Positions 19,501 to 28,894 are shown, counted from the stretch's first letter. The stretch: DNA of 64,000 bases from Bryobacterales bacterium (GCA_003142355.1 PLMF01000427.1:1-64000), one strand, 5' to 3'. Notes: generated by a model not told the origin, from the sequence alone. Numbers and translations are program-made.

Positions 19501-20291
19501 AGAATGACCGCATCGTACCCCAGCGACTTGGCGTGCCGGCTCATAATCGAAAGCCCTTCGCCCAGGCTGACGAAATCCGCCGTGTGCCGCGCGGTCGTGA
19601 GCACGGTGGCAGCCAGGTCGCTCACCAGTTGCACGCGGTCCGGTTCGGCTGGGCCGGCTTCGCAGGCGGCCTCAAAGCGGGCGCCATCCCACGTCGAGGC
19701 GATCTGGCCCCAACCAGCGCCGGGACCTGTAGTCCGGTTCAAGGCAGCGAAGAACGCGGCTTCTCCGAACTGCTGCCGGAGTCCACGGGCATTCTCGATC
19801 ATGCTGTCCGAGCGGTAGAGGCCGGCCGGAGGCTGTTCCGGGTGCAGCCGCCGGACGTGGTCCACATATCCGCCCAGCAGGCACTGCTCCACGCTCTCCG
19901 CATCCATCAGGTAGTACGGGATCAGCAGGAAGCGCCGGCCCTGGGCCCACGTCCCCATCCGCTGCACCACCTCGGCCAACTCCGGTACGCTGCGCGCCTG
20001 CGTGTTGCCGTTCAGCAGCAGGTAGAGCATGGCCATGAAGTGGCTCTTGCCCGCGCCGAAGCTGCCGTGCAGGTACGTGGCCACGCTCTGCCGCCGCTCC
20101 ACGGCGCCGCGGATCAGCGTGAGGGCTTTGTCGAAACACACCGCCAGTTGCGGCGTGACGACGTACTGCTGGATGGTGGCGGTCGGGTCCGACACGCCCT
20201 CGCTAAGCTTGAGGACGTAATCCGTAGGGTTGACCCGCTCCGGCAACTGGAACAATTGTCCGATGGTGGGCGTTGGGCTTGCTGATGCCAT
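16593..20291 (-). CDS. pglY: PglY/BrxC, large P-loop ATPase of BREX
   Basis: This is a 1232-residue protein with Walker A in YLHGSFGAGKSHFMAML (residues about 73-90) and Walker B in AVILFLDELILWLASRA (near 260). The size and N-terminal placement of the ATPase fold match BrxC/PglY, the AAA+-type ATPase present in BREX systems. The C-terminal third is helical and ends in a proline-rich segment (PPQPPPETVPPRP) before a short charged tail. It lies 9 bp after pglX and overlaps pglZ by 4 bp. It is intact, with no frameshift or lost motif seen. Confidence 0.93.
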   Translation of the reverse strand: MASASPTPTIGQLFQLPERVNPTDYVLKLSEGVSDPTATIQQYVVTPQLAVCFDKALTLIRGAVERRQSVATYLHGSFGAGKSHFMAMLYLLLNGNTQARSVPELAEVVQRMGTWAQGRRFLLIPYYLMDAESVEQCLLGGYVDHVRRLHPEQPPAGLYRSDSMIENARGLRQQFGEAAFFAALNRTTGPGAGWGQIASTWDGARFEAACEAGPAEPDRVQLVSDLAATVLTTARHTADFVSLGEGLSIMSRHAKSLGYDAVILFLDELILWLASRAASVDFVTREAPKLVNLVESSVAERPVPIVSFVARQRDLRTVLGEQAVGSEVKNFEDALNYFEARFDQIRLEDRNLPTIAEKRLLVPKDSASAELIRQSFESVKKIKDSVKEILLTQEGDLEQFRQVYPFSPALVKTLVGVSAALQRERTALKIMVQLLVDQRDTLHLGEIMPVGDLFGVMLEGHDAFSAEMKQRFDAARKLWEQKLRPLAEEDAATVGIEARDRRLKENERIIGTLALAALTPELDTLKTLTPRRLAALNHGSIKVSIPGTEANSVWKRLQDWSSKVGEIRIKGEGVDAVVTLQLSGVDTNTIISGAAHEDNPGNRLRTAKQLLFEEIGVDPEGGVYCEYSFKWKATARAAELRFSNVWETDDSKLQPSGDPWLVVIDFPFDRDGHTPQDDVERLAEFKARHARQGARTLVWLPSFFSLETQRAVGKLTILDFLLANDQRLKEYSANLSSVERAEARMLLENQRSSLRDKVKRALREAYGVQAAEPGMLDPAYELEPAQQFQCLEGSLPLRPPVAATLADALNGILAQALEHEFPAHPDFREDEVKITDTLVKRALEEIRNALAAPELRVLINKDTRKLLRPLLEPLELAHVGDQWLLVERTWMDHFDRCEAQHQGPVTVRDLRRWIDHPRPKGLPVSLQNLIINTYVLQSNRLLILQGIALDPGSTPLRDETLVEKQELPSQEMWAKAVDRAGKVFGVTGLPLASAQNMARLAQEVRKVASEYREPSDNYLAKLATVLRTCGVMESNPPRHQTALSVRAAMAALEAPQKPILVVRTLQTMATATSENAMGKSLKQASSMLGALQNLNLLMFEGLRQIADEPRATAARGLIEKLHEALCADEYVISLAAVLPNLQVRATELIVVRPPQPPPETVPPRPLVAPVPPIELPPIPPTPTPKHRKVVSQGSKTTKGMADCKAVLQEIESSLDEGSELRLSWEIVREETE

Positions 20292-20300
20292 TCCGATACC

Positions 20301-23300
20301 TTATCCTCGACGTCTTCCCGCGCGCGAGGCGCGCACCGGCGTCCATTCCTGCAAAGAATCCACGGTGATTCCCAATTCCTGACACTCGGCTTCCAGGAAG
20401 GATGCGAAGGTGTCTCCCATGCGGTCACCCGTCGCAGAATCAGGCTCGTTGTGCCACTGCTTGAGCCATGGGATGATGTCGAGCAACCCGGCCAGCGCCG
20501 GTTTCAAGCGCTCTTCGGACAACCCTTCCTGCTCTTTCACGTGTTGGTAATATGCGGTGAGCGCCTGCGCCCTCTTCAGGTGGTCCCATCCGGCCCAACC
20601 AATCACGGGACTGGAATCGGAGGTTCCTTCAAGCCCGGAATACAAGATGAAGCGCTCCTTGGGAACGTCCAGGCTGCCGCGCAGGCTCCACCAGGTCGCA
20701 TCCTGGAAATCCGCGGACCGGTATTTTGGCGGGACGGGGATTTCGGCTTCCTCCCCGGCGTCTTCGCGCCGCTGCAACTCCCATGTCTTCTCCCATTCGC
20801 GGCGCTTTTCCATGCCGGAGGGCTTATACCGCAGCACAGGGAGGAACGGGACGGCCTGCTTCAGGGCGAGGCGCTTCACCAGCGCGGCGATGTCGTAATC
20901 CGGACGCCCCTCCGCCAGTTCGGCCACTTGTGCAAACTCCGGATCGCGGCGCATCAGGTCGGCCAGGCGCGAACAGCTTTTCAGTTCCGGGTCCGCCCAT
21001 AGCGCGGCGGATTCCATGCGGTTCAGCAGCCAGTTCTCCAGGGCTTTCCGTTCGAGATCTTCCCACTTCGGCAGGTTCCAGCGGCGCTTGTATTCCGGTT
21101 GCTCGATGAGCGCTATGTCGTGGTTGGTGGCGATGATCTCGAGGCGCCGCTCGGCGGCGCGGCGATACCGTTCCGGCCAGTGCGAAGGCAGCTCGGTAAT
21201 GGGCGTGGACCCGTGCCGCTCGAACCAAGCGGTTTCGAGTTCGCCGGCGGCCATCTGCCGTGCCATGACGATCTCAAAAGGGCGCTCGCCGAGTTTCAGC
21301 GGAGGGACTTCTTCGGGCGGGAGCGACAAGTCTTCATTGAGGAGACCATAAAGATGATAGACCTGCCAATCGAGTTCTTCCTGGAGGGCGATCATGCGGG
21401 CGAGGTGGGCTGCGGCGCAACTGCGGGCCGCCTCCAAGTGCTCCCTCCTTAGATCGTCGGAAGTGACGAGATCAGGGCTCAAAGCTGCTCTGGCGTCGGC
21501 CGCACGCTGAATCGCGGAAGCCATCCCGACAGGCTGGATCTTCGGCACAGGAATGCTACTTAGCACCGTGGGACTGAAGACATAAAACTGCTCCCAAGCT
21601 TCTGTGCATAGCCCGCCGCCTATGCCGCGCGTTCCCTTGCTGTGGCAAGTCTGGCGTAACCAGAAACAGCCAACCGCGCTGTTCAGAATTCCTAGCAGTC
21701 CAATGTAATCGACCTCCGAAGTGGGTCCGGGGAGCTTGATCACCGGTGCAGTGCAGTTGAAGACTCTGCCTCCACGGTCGAGTACAAAATGAGAATGGGT
21801 CGTGATCTCCCCGTATGCAACTGAAAGTTGAGTATCGTACGGAAAAGGCGTGTATTGCTGATATTCCCACCATCCTCGACCTGCATCCGCCATATTGCCC
21901 TGAAAAGTGGTGCGCGCGGCCAGGAGCGTACGCCATGGCCACAAAACGCTCAGAAAAGCGGGACTCGTTACAGCTTTCGAGTATGGGAAAAGTACCAGAT
22001 CGCAGGGTCTCAGTTCCCAGTCGCGGCAGCTTTCACCAACCACAATTTCACGAAGCTCTTCGGGTCCGAGTGCGTTGCGCCGATGTCGACAAGCACCTGT
22101 GTAGAAAGCCTCTTCTTCTGCAATTCGGACACCGCCTCCGACCCGTGACTGACACGACTCACTCATTCGTTCCCTGGGTGCATCTTCAAGAAAAGCCTTC
22201 AATTCAGCGGCCCCGCCTCCCCCCATGGACCACGGCCAGACCCCGAACGCACGCCTATCGCCATCGCTCACGCTGACCCATTTGCTAGCAGTGCCCGGTA
22301 ATTCAACCTGGTGTGCTATCGCTGACCAGACAGGAGCGGATGCGGGATCACTTGGCAATGTGATCTCACCCCGCACGCCTCGGACGACTCGCAGATGATC
22401 CCCTACCGGGGGTTGATTTCGCGCAACCAGGATTACAGTCGGCGTGCCGTGACCAGGAATATAACATCCGGCACAATCGATGACATAGGTAAGATCCCAC
22501 CGGGGGATGTAAGTCTCGACGAGGGTTTTGCCGAATGAGCGTTTCATAAAAGCACTCGACACTATCAAGCCCTGAAAGCCTGCTTGTTGAGAAGGATCCG
22601 GCAGGGCTGGTCGAGTCAGATTCATAAAGCGCTCGATGAACGGAACACTGAGCTGATATGTGCCTCGGCAAGAGCCGTATCGGGCACGATAGGTCTCGCG
22701 GAGGACTGGATCAGATACGTTTATGTACGGCGGGTTCCCCACCACCGCGTGATATTGTTGGCCCAGAATCCGCTCAAGCGCTTTCTCGTCCTCCGTAGCA
22801 TAATAGTGGCTTCGTGGATCGTGCCCCATCGGGTACTGAATCGAGTGCTCACGGCCCTGTAGGCGTCCGTGTAGCAACGAATCTCCCGTTGCGAGTTGCA
22901 GCGAAAAACTCGGCGCATCCTTCAGTCGCGTGATCCCACAGCCCCGGAGCGCCGCAATCAACAACCGGAACTCCGCAATCTCCACCGCGAAGGGGTTGAG
23001 GTCCACCCCGTAAACCGCATCGAGCGCCCGCTGCGCCAATAAGCGCAGGTTGCCGTCCGGCTCCCGCTCCACCCACTTCGCAAACAGCCGGTCGAACGCC
23101 GCCAACAGAAAATGTCCGCTGCCGCAGGTCGGGTCGATGAGGCGGGTCTGCTCCAGGCCGAATACATCGAGCGCCGGGGTGAGCGTCCGGTCAAGAATGA
23201 AATCCACCACGAAGCCCGGCGTCTGGCACAGGGCATAGCGCTTGCGTGCGAACTCGGAAAGGTTTTGGTAGAGATCGCCGAGGAAACGCGTGTTCCACGC

Positions 23301-23846
23301 CGGGTCCGTGAAGTCGTGTCGCAATTCGCTGGTGGCATCGTCGCGGTCCCGAAAGAAACGCAGAATCGCCATCGCCTGCAAACCGGTCGGACCGAGCGAC
23401 CAGAGCGGGTTGTGGGCGCGGTCGAACAGGCCGGCCATGCCGGGGAGTTCAGCGGTCCGGGCAAACACATCGAGCAGGTAATCGGCGTCGTTCTTGTGTC
23501 GGTTCTGCTGGTACCAGAGTGCCTGGCGGTCGAGCGCCTCGTTCAGGCGGTCGCGGCCGTCCATCTTCGGGCCGGAGATCCAGACCTCATCGATGAGATC
23601 GTTATCCTCCAGGAAGCGCACGAATACCGAAGCCAGCAGCCAGTGGACGGCGGCTTGAGTCACCGCTTCGTCGCGGAACGCGAGCCACGCGCCGGGGGCA
23701 GTGCGGCCCGCTTCGGCGGCGGCCTTGTGGCGCGCTTCGATCGCATGTTTGAGCGCAGGCTCATCCTCCACGCGGGCGCGGATATCGGCTTCCGTGGCGG
23801 CCAGCAGTTTCTTGAGACCCTCGCGGAGGGAGGCTTCGTCGATCAT
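20301..23846 (-). CDS. pglX: PglX, BREX adenine-specific DNA methyltransferase
   Basis: This is an 1181-residue protein. I place the start at ATG 23846 (MIDEASLREGL), with GGGAGG upstream and an ATGA overlap with the pglW stop; a longer in-frame extension lies inside pglW. The SAM-binding motif LIDPTCGSGHFLLAAF is near residue 238 and the catalytic NPPY of N6-adenine methyltransferases (AVVGNPPYINV) near 370. The C-terminal part would be the target recognition region. In BREX, PglX methylates host sites for self-marking. In the original type 2 (Pgl) model it acts with the PglW kinase and PglZ phosphatase. Both catalytic motifs are intact. Confidence 0.94.
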   Translation of the reverse strand: MIDEASLREGLKKLLAATEADIRARVEDEPALKHAIEARHKAAAEAGRTAPGAWLAFRDEAVTQAAVHWLLASVFVRFLEDNDLIDEVWISGPKMDGRDRLNEALDRQALWYQQNRHKNDADYLLDVFARTAELPGMAGLFDRAHNPLWSLGPTGLQAMAILRFFRDRDDATSELRHDFTDPAWNTRFLGDLYQNLSEFARKRYALCQTPGFVVDFILDRTLTPALDVFGLEQTRLIDPTCGSGHFLLAAFDRLFAKWVEREPDGNLRLLAQRALDAVYGVDLNPFAVEIAEFRLLIAALRGCGITRLKDAPSFSLQLATGDSLLHGRLQGREHSIQYPMGHDPRSHYYATEDEKALERILGQQYHAVVGNPPYINVSDPVLRETYRARYGSCRGTYQLSVPFIERFMNLTRPALPDPSQQAGFQGLIVSSAFMKRSFGKTLVETYIPRWDLTYVIDCAGCYIPGHGTPTVILVARNQPPVGDHLRVVRGVRGEITLPSDPASAPVWSAIAHQVELPGTASKWVSVSDGDRRAFGVWPWSMGGGGAAELKAFLEDAPRERMSESCQSRVGGGVRIAEEEAFYTGACRHRRNALGPEELREIVVGESCRDWELRPCDLVLFPYSKAVTSPAFLSVLWPWRTLLAARTTFQGNMADAGRGWWEYQQYTPFPYDTQLSVAYGEITTHSHFVLDRGGRVFNCTAPVIKLPGPTSEVDYIGLLGILNSAVGCFWLRQTCHSKGTRGIGGGLCTEAWEQFYVFSPTVLSSIPVPKIQPVGMASAIQRAADARAALSPDLVTSDDLRREHLEAARSCAAAHLARMIALQEELDWQVYHLYGLLNEDLSLPPEEVPPLKLGERPFEIVMARQMAAGELETAWFERHGSTPITELPSHWPERYRRAAERRLEIIATNHDIALIEQPEYKRRWNLPKWEDLERKALENWLLNRMESAALWADPELKSCSRLADLMRRDPEFAQVAELAEGRPDYDIAALVKRLALKQAVPFLPVLRYKPSGMEKRREWEKTWELQRREDAGEEAEIPVPPKYRSADFQDATWWSLRGSLDVPKERFILYSGLEGTSDSSPVIGWAGWDHLKRAQALTAYYQHVKEQEGLSEERLKPALAGLLDIIPWLKQWHNEPDSATGDRMGDTFASFLEAECQELGITVDSLQEWTPVRASRAGRRRG

Positions 23847-26800
23847 CGCAGGCCTCCCTCGTCGTCGGATGTGCTGTGTTCGGTAAGCCAGGCCGGCGGG
23901 ATTTCGGCTGCCTGGTTGGCGCTGGCGGCAGGCACCGGCACGCCATCTATTGTTGGTCGCCCGGTCTGCTGGTCGCCCGCCACCAGAACCCAAAGGCTGT
24001 TCGCGAGGCGGCCATCGGAAAGGCGCGCCAGCAGGCTCATCTCTCCGTAGCGGGCCAGCAGGCCGGGGTACGTCACCAGCAGCGGACTCGTGCGCGCGCG
24101 CAGCTTTTCCTCCACGGCGGGTAGCGCCTGGCGGAGCAACTGCTGGAGACGGCGCCAGTCCTGGCTTTCGGGCGGCGCGGCGTCGGCGCGAAGCACCACG
24201 TCCCAATCCGCCCCCAGGCGTTGCGCGCAACCGCGCATGGCGGCGATGATTTCACTGTCGAGGTTGAACACGCCCATGGGGAAGCGCCGCCGGAGGATCT
24301 CCTCGGCGCGGCGCACGTTCTTCGAGGCGGTGAAGAGCGCCAGGTACGAGGGCGTTTTGTAGGCGGCAGCGAGAGCGCGCTCGAACTCCCGCGCGATTTG
24401 CCGCTCGGGCGACAGCTCTTCGGCCGCGCGGTGCGGGGGTGGCGTGTAGCGCGTGTGCAGGCTGACCGAAGAGGAACTGGTACCCGGCTTCGGCGCGAGG
24501 TAGCGTTCCGCGCGCGTGTCCCAGGAGAGCACCAGCCCGCATTCCAGCACCAGGGCGTCCAGTTCGGGACGGCCGGGCAGCGGTTGCGCGTCGGGGTAGC
24601 GGTCGCGTACGCGGCGGCGAAGATCCTCGACGGTCAGGCCGTCGAGGCCGGCAAGCGCGGCCTGCGCCAGTTTCAAGGCCCGCGCCGCGGGCATGCCCGT
24701 GGGGTACAGTTCCTGCCGGGGCGAGAGCGAGACGCCGCCCACTGCCGCTGCGAGGCGGCGCAGGCGGCTTTCGGAGAGCGCTTCCGGGGTCTCCGGCGTG
24801 GCACGTAGCATCTCCAGCGCGCGGGCGGGCGAAGGCATGGGGTCCGCCGCCGCCACGTCCCGCGCCGTTTCCGCGAGCCGCCAAGCGAAATGGAACAGCG
24901 TTTCGGTGGTGGCTACCAGGTAGAGACCGTGGGCGCGGCTCTCTTCCCAGCGCGGCTTATCCATGATGCGCTCGGTTTCGAGCACCGCCCGGACCACCGC
25001 CGCTGCCCGCCGGATACGCAAGCTCGGGTCCGCGGCTTCGGCTCCGCGGGCGGCGAGCAGGTATTCCGCTAGTTCGCGCGCCGTGGCAATGCAGCCCTCT
25101 GCCTCCAGGAACTGGGCGATCTCGTTGCGGACCTCGGTGAGCGAGCGCGAGCGGCGCCAGCGTTCGCGAGCGCTGGTAAGATCCTGGCCGATGAGCGCGC
25201 GAGTCTTGCCTGTGCGGCGGGCGATCTCGGTCTGAGTCGGGAATGACGGCGCGCCCGTGCTGGCGTCATCGAGTTCGAGCAGCATCAGGAGTCGCTGGCG
25301 GTGCGCGTGGTCGGGTTTGTAGCGCGCAGTGGGGAGCAGGTCCCGAAGCAGTTCGTCAATGGTACGGGCGGCGGCACCTTCCGCCGGGACCTCTTCGGGA
25401 GGCGGGGCCGGCGCTTGCTCCGGCACGGCGCTTTCGGGGAAGCGGGCGCGGAGGAGCTTGAGCAGGTCCAGGACCTCACGGCGGGTCTTGTTGCCCAAGC
25501 CACGAAGCTGGAAAAAGGTGGAGGAAGGCTGGCGCAGCAGGTTCTCTACGGTGAAGATATCCAGCCGGTCGAGCGCGTTGTGGGCGCGGGTGCTGATGGG
25601 CAGATCCGAAAGGTTCGTGGAAAGCTGCGCGGTCGCCGCAGCCATCGGGAGCGCCTTCGGATCGGGCTGACTGCTCTCGCTCGCAGCGGACGCGACGAAG
25701 GCCGAGTGCCAGGCGGCGCGCATGTAGGCGGCGTTGTCGTAGCGGTCCTTGGGATCTCGCCGGAGTGCCATGCGGAAGAAGTCGAGCAGGGCCTCGCGTA
25801 CCGGCGCGTCGATCAGTTCGGCCTCGATGGTGGCTTCGGCGTTCACCAGGTGGGGCGCGCTCTGGCGGTCGCCCCAATACGGCAAGGCGCCCGTGGCCAT
25901 TTCATGCAGCACCATGGCGGCGGCGAAGCGTTCGGCGGCGGTGTCCCAGCGCCGGCCGCGCTCCTTGAGCTGGAGGAAAGGCTCCAGGTAGGGCGGGGTG
26001 CCGGCGCGGATTTGGTCGAGCGGGGTGCCGGAGAGGGAGAAGTCGAACAGCTTGAGGCGGAGTTCGTGGTTTTTGCCGTATTCTGCGATGCCGATGTTGT
26101 CGGGCTTGAGATCGCGGTGCGTTACGCCCTGCTCCTCCAGAAACTGCAGCGCTTCGAGCAGGTCTTCGCCGAAGCGCTGGAGCAGGTCGAGCGAGAGGCG
26201 GCCTTCGCGGGTGAGGCGCTGCGCCAGGGTTTCGACGCCGGCGCGCTCCATGAGGAATCCGGCCAGTCCCTGGATGGAGAGCGTGTTCTTCTCGGGGGCG
26301 ACGATGCGCGGGTGGCGCAGGGCGTCGAGCGTGGCGTGCTCGGCAAGGATGCGGTCGTTGTACTCGGGGCGGCGGGCAATCTTGAGCACCAGTTGGCGGC
26401 CGCCCTGTTCCACCAACAAGGCGATGGCGGACGAGCCGCCGCCGAACCGCTGTTTCACCACCAAGCCGCCCTCCAGCCGGTCGCCGGCCTTGGCTTCGAG
26501 CGGGTGGACCGTGGGCTCCTCGGCGGCGCGGGTGAGCTTATCCTCGTAGGCGTCGAGCCCCCTGAGGAAGTTCACCACGGACTCCGTGCGGGCGATGACC
26601 TCACCGCGCGTGCTTTCGTGGATGAGTTCTTCGAGTTCGGGTGCAACGCCATCCAGGACGCCGGTGAGCACGAATCCCTGGCGGTCGCGGAGAAGCTGGT
26701 CGCGCTCCGGCAGGCTGTCGGCGGCCGGCTTCCCGGCGAAGATGTGATACGCAATGGCGCCGAGCGAGAAGACGTCCATGGTTTCGCCGCGCCCGCGCGG

Positions 26801-28180
26801 ATCGAGCAGGGCTTCCGGCGCGATATAGACCAACTGGCTTCCCTCCGCGAGCCGCTGCGGGTGAATCGTGGTGGGCCGGCCGGAAGGACTGCCGGAGAGG
26901 GTGCCCAGGGGTCGGCCGAACTGCCAGTTGAAAATGCGGAGCTGCGGCTTCCCAGAGGCGGCTCCCGTAACCAGGACGCTGCGCGGCGTCAGCGCGCGGT
27001 GGATAACGCGGCGGCCGTGAGCGTACTTCAGCGCTTCGGCGAGCTGGCGGATGAGGTCGAGGCGCTGATCGAGGGTGAGCCGGTGGCCCTCCTGCGCCAG
27101 GTAGTGGTCCAGTCGGACTTCGTCGCGCTCACGGCGGAAGATGATGGCCGGGCCCAGTTCGTGCTCGCGGAAATCCAGCGCCTTCACGATGCCGGGGTGA
27201 TCGAGGCCATCCAGGATGAGGTATTCCCGATTGGCCGCCTCCTTGATTCGCTCCCGTTCACCAGGTTCGGCGGCTGCAACGTTATAGAGCCGCACGCGGC
27301 GGGGCGTCTTGGTGGAAGAGTGTTCGGCGGCGAAGTCCTGGCACGAGAGCAGCGCGTTCTCCTCGATGAGGTCCGTCAGGACGTAGTCGCCCACCCGCCG
27401 TTCCCGCTGCGAATGGCGGATGCCCGCCTGCTCCAGCGCCTGCACGATGGCCCGCGCCACTGGCTTATCGATAACGGTGCCGGCGAGCGGCGTGATGCCG
27501 GGCGATTCGCGCCGCAGAAGAGCGGGGATGATGCCCGGCGCCTTATCGAGTGGCAGCCGGGCGCAGACGCGCATGCGCTCGCTCTCCGGCAATTGGATGC
27601 TGATGGAGGGGTCGGAGCAGAAGATCAACGCTTCGACGTAAGGCCGCTTGATCTCCTTGAAGGCCTTTTGGCGCTCCAGCAAGTCGCCCAGCTTACGCGC
27701 CTTGCTGTTGGCCAGGATCAGAGGGCTGTCGATTGTGATCGGGCGCCCTTCCTGCTCCCAAAACCAGGTGTGCCGGTTCCCGGTGATCTTGCCGCCCCGG
27801 CTCTTGATCTCTACGAGGAACAAGCCCGCGCGGGTCACCACCAGCGCGTCGATCTCGTTCACGGACCCATCATCCCCGATGAACTCAAAGTTGGAGTACA
27901 GCAGCACCGGATCGGAATCCGGCAGATTCTCGCGCAGGTATTCCAGCGCCTCCCGCTCGTGGGGGTATTTCGATTCGGCGTAGCGCTTCCAACGGCCAGA
28001 GGATAAGGACATCCGGAACAAATCAATTCTAGCTGTTATTGCAGCAGACGGAGCGTCCCGTTCAGACTCATCGAGGGCTGCCAGCATCCGTGAATCAATC
28101 ACAACCTCGACCAGGCGACCCCGTGCGCTGCCTATGGAAATGTTAGAAAACTGGTGCATCCGCCTGCGGCGACGCGACAT
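23843..28180 (-). CDS. pglW: PglW, NERD-domain Ser/Thr kinase of type 2 BREX
   Basis: This is a 1445-residue protein from the longest start. The recognisable part begins near MSLSSGRWKRY (28012), so the true start could be there; no start has a well-placed ribosome binding site. The domains run in this order. A NERD nuclease-related domain has NEIDALVVTRAGLFLVEIKS (residues about 100-130). A first kinase-like domain follows, whose catalytic loop reads VIHRALTPRS, lacking the catalytic Asp. A second kinase domain has GGGSSA, VLKIA and an intact THRDLKPDN loop (near 688), with DFS in place of DFG. Near 860-925 comes a helix-hairpin-helix unit like the RNA polymerase alpha C-terminal domain (FFQLRGLGNKTRREVLDLL), then further HTH segments. 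It is the first gene of the operon. Confidence 0.92.
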   Translation of the reverse strand: MSRRRRRMHQFSNISIGSARGRLVEVVIDSRMLAALDESERDAPSAAITARIDLFRMSLSSGRWKRYAESKYPHEREALEYLRENLPDSDPVLLYSNFEFIGDDGSVNEIDALVVTRAGLFLVEIKSRGGKITGNRHTWFWEQEGRPITIDSPLILANSKARKLGDLLERQKAFKEIKRPYVEALIFCSDPSISIQLPESERMRVCARLPLDKAPGIIPALLRRESPGITPLAGTVIDKPVARAIVQALEQAGIRHSQRERRVGDYVLTDLIEENALLSCQDFAAEHSSTKTPRRVRLYNVAAAEPGERERIKEAANREYLILDGLDHPGIVKALDFREHELGPAIIFRRERDEVRLDHYLAQEGHRLTLDQRLDLIRQLAEALKYAHGRRVIHRALTPRSVLVTGAASGKPQLRIFNWQFGRPLGTLSGSPSGRPTTIHPQRLAEGSQLVYIAPEALLDPRGRGETMDVFSLGAIAYHIFAGKPAADSLPERDQLLRDRQGFVLTGVLDGVAPELEELIHESTRGEVIARTESVVNFLRGLDAYEDKLTRAAEEPTVHPLEAKAGDRLEGGLVVKQRFGGGSSAIALLVEQGGRQLVLKIARRPEYNDRILAEHATLDALRHPRIVAPEKNTLSIQGLAGFLMERAGVETLAQRLTREGRLSLDLLQRFGEDLLEALQFLEEQGVTHRDLKPDNIGIAEYGKNHELRLKLFDFSLSGTPLDQIRAGTPPYLEPFLQLKERGRRWDTAAERFAAAMVLHEMATGALPYWGDRQSAPHLVNAEATIEAELIDAPVREALLDFFRMALRRDPKDRYDNAAYMRAAWHSAFVASAASESSQPDPKALPMAAATAQLSTNLSDLPISTRAHNALDRLDIFTVENLLRQPSSTFFQLRGLGNKTRREVLDLLKLLRARFPESAVPEQAPAPPPEEVPAEGAAARTIDELLRDLLPTARYKPDHAHRQRLLMLLELDDASTGAPSFPTQTEIARRTGKTRALIGQDLTSARERWRRSRSLTEVRNEIAQFLEAEGCIATARELAEYLLAARGAEAADPSLRIRRAAAVVRAVLETERIMDKPRWEESRAHGLYLVATTETLFHFAWRLAETARDVAAADPMPSPARALEMLRATPETPEALSESRLRRLAAAVGGVSLSPRQELYPTGMPAARALKLAQAALAGLDGLTVEDLRRRVRDRYPDAQPLPGRPELDALVLECGLVLSWDTRAERYLAPKPGTSSSSVSLHTRYTPPPHRAAEELSPERQIAREFERALAAAYKTPSYLALFTASKNVRRAEEILRRRFPMGVFNLDSEIIAAMRGCAQRLGADWDVVLRADAAPPESQDWRRLQQLLRQALPAVEEKLRARTSPLLVTYPGLLARYGEMSLLARLSDGRLANSLWVLVAGDQQTGRPTIDGVPVPAASANQAAEIPPAWLTEHSTSDDEGGLR

Positions 28181-28212
28181 GAAACATGCAGGATTCCTCC
28201 ACGATCCAAATT

Positions 28213-28656
28213 TCAGGGGGATAGAATCACGGGGTACCTGTAAAGCTCACGTACCGCGCCATCTCGTGATCGAGCCTGCACCGTCAGTTCGTGCGGCCCA
28301 GCGGATTTGCCGCGCAGATCCACCTGAAAATCGAAGCCAGGATTTTCGTTGTCGCGATAGCTCGGGTATGCGGTCCGCACATCAGGCCGGTTGACACCGG
28401 TCTGGGAAGAAGCCGCGAATTTGCCGTCCAAGTAAACATCGATCCGAACAATACCGACATTATTAGACAGGGCCCAACCCGAAAATCTCAGCGAAGCCTT
28501 TGCGGACGCGCCCGGCTTAGGGGTATCGACGTTGCCGACGGGCAGTTCCTCCGATAGGCGGCTACCGCCGCACCCACCCAAGGCTAGCACCAGAACAATA
28601 CCAGCGGCGAAGAGGCCTTCCCTAAGAAAAGTGCGGGCGCGCCAATTGTTCATCAT
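28213..28656 (-). CDS. Putative lipoprotein with Ig-like domain
   Basis: This is about 147 residues from ATG 28656; an upstream in-frame ATG at 28710 is possible but adds an unlikely leader. The N-terminus has basic residues, a hydrophobic core (GIVLVLALGGC) and a lipobox Cys, so it should be a lipoprotein. The rest is beta-rich (SLRFSGWALSNNVGIVRIDVYLDGKF, and GPHELTVQARSRDGA), resembling Ig-like domains that bind or decorate surface structures. It lies upstream of pglW on the same strand, 32 bp away, and is divergent from the ECF gene. I do not think it belongs to BREX, because its composition and signal fit the envelope block to the right. Confidence 0.6.
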   Translation of the reverse strand: MMNNWRARTFLREGLFAAGIVLVLALGGCGGSRLSEELPVGNVDTPKPGASAKASLRFSGWALSNNVGIVRIDVYLDGKFAASSQTGVNRPDVRTAYPSYRDNENPGFDFQVDLRGKSAGPHELTVQARSRDGAVRELYRYPVILSP

Positions 28657-28894
28657 GGGACATGGCCTGTCTGCGCGCGTCGCGCGCCCCGTCACAGCCT
28701 TGTGTGTCATGCTGAGAGAATCCTGCGCGGTTGCTTGACAGATAGGAATCTACTATGCTTGGTCTTCGGAGTTTGAGATCCCATCGGTCTGTTTGGCGAG
28801 AAGCATCCGTGGGTTGCTCGCTAACGGAAAAGGCCTACCCGCCATTCTTGGGCTGTGTCGGAATAGGGATCTCCCGGATGGCATACGGCAGCCC

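Noticed and set aside
23847..24230. An N-terminal extension of PglX by 128 residues
   Set aside because: The extension lies inside pglW and is Arg/Gly/Pro-rich. The ATG at 23846 has a GGGAGG site and the usual ATGA coupling.
25301..28006. A 901-codon open frame on the plus strand opposite pglW
   Set aside because: It is the antisense of a clear NERD-kinase gene. High GC content keeps stops out of this frame, and the composition is Gly/Arg/Ala-rich with no family motif.
10615..28180. Type 1 BREX or DISARM as the identity of the defence operon
   Set aside because: There is no BrxA, BrxB or BrxL for type 1 and no DrmA/DrmB for DISARM. The PglW kinase, BrxD and Lhr-type helicase define type 2 BREX.
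28213..28656. The lipoprotein as a seventh BREX gene
   Set aside because: It is exported and Ig-like, and no BREX family protein has such features; co-orientation with pglW is not sufficient.
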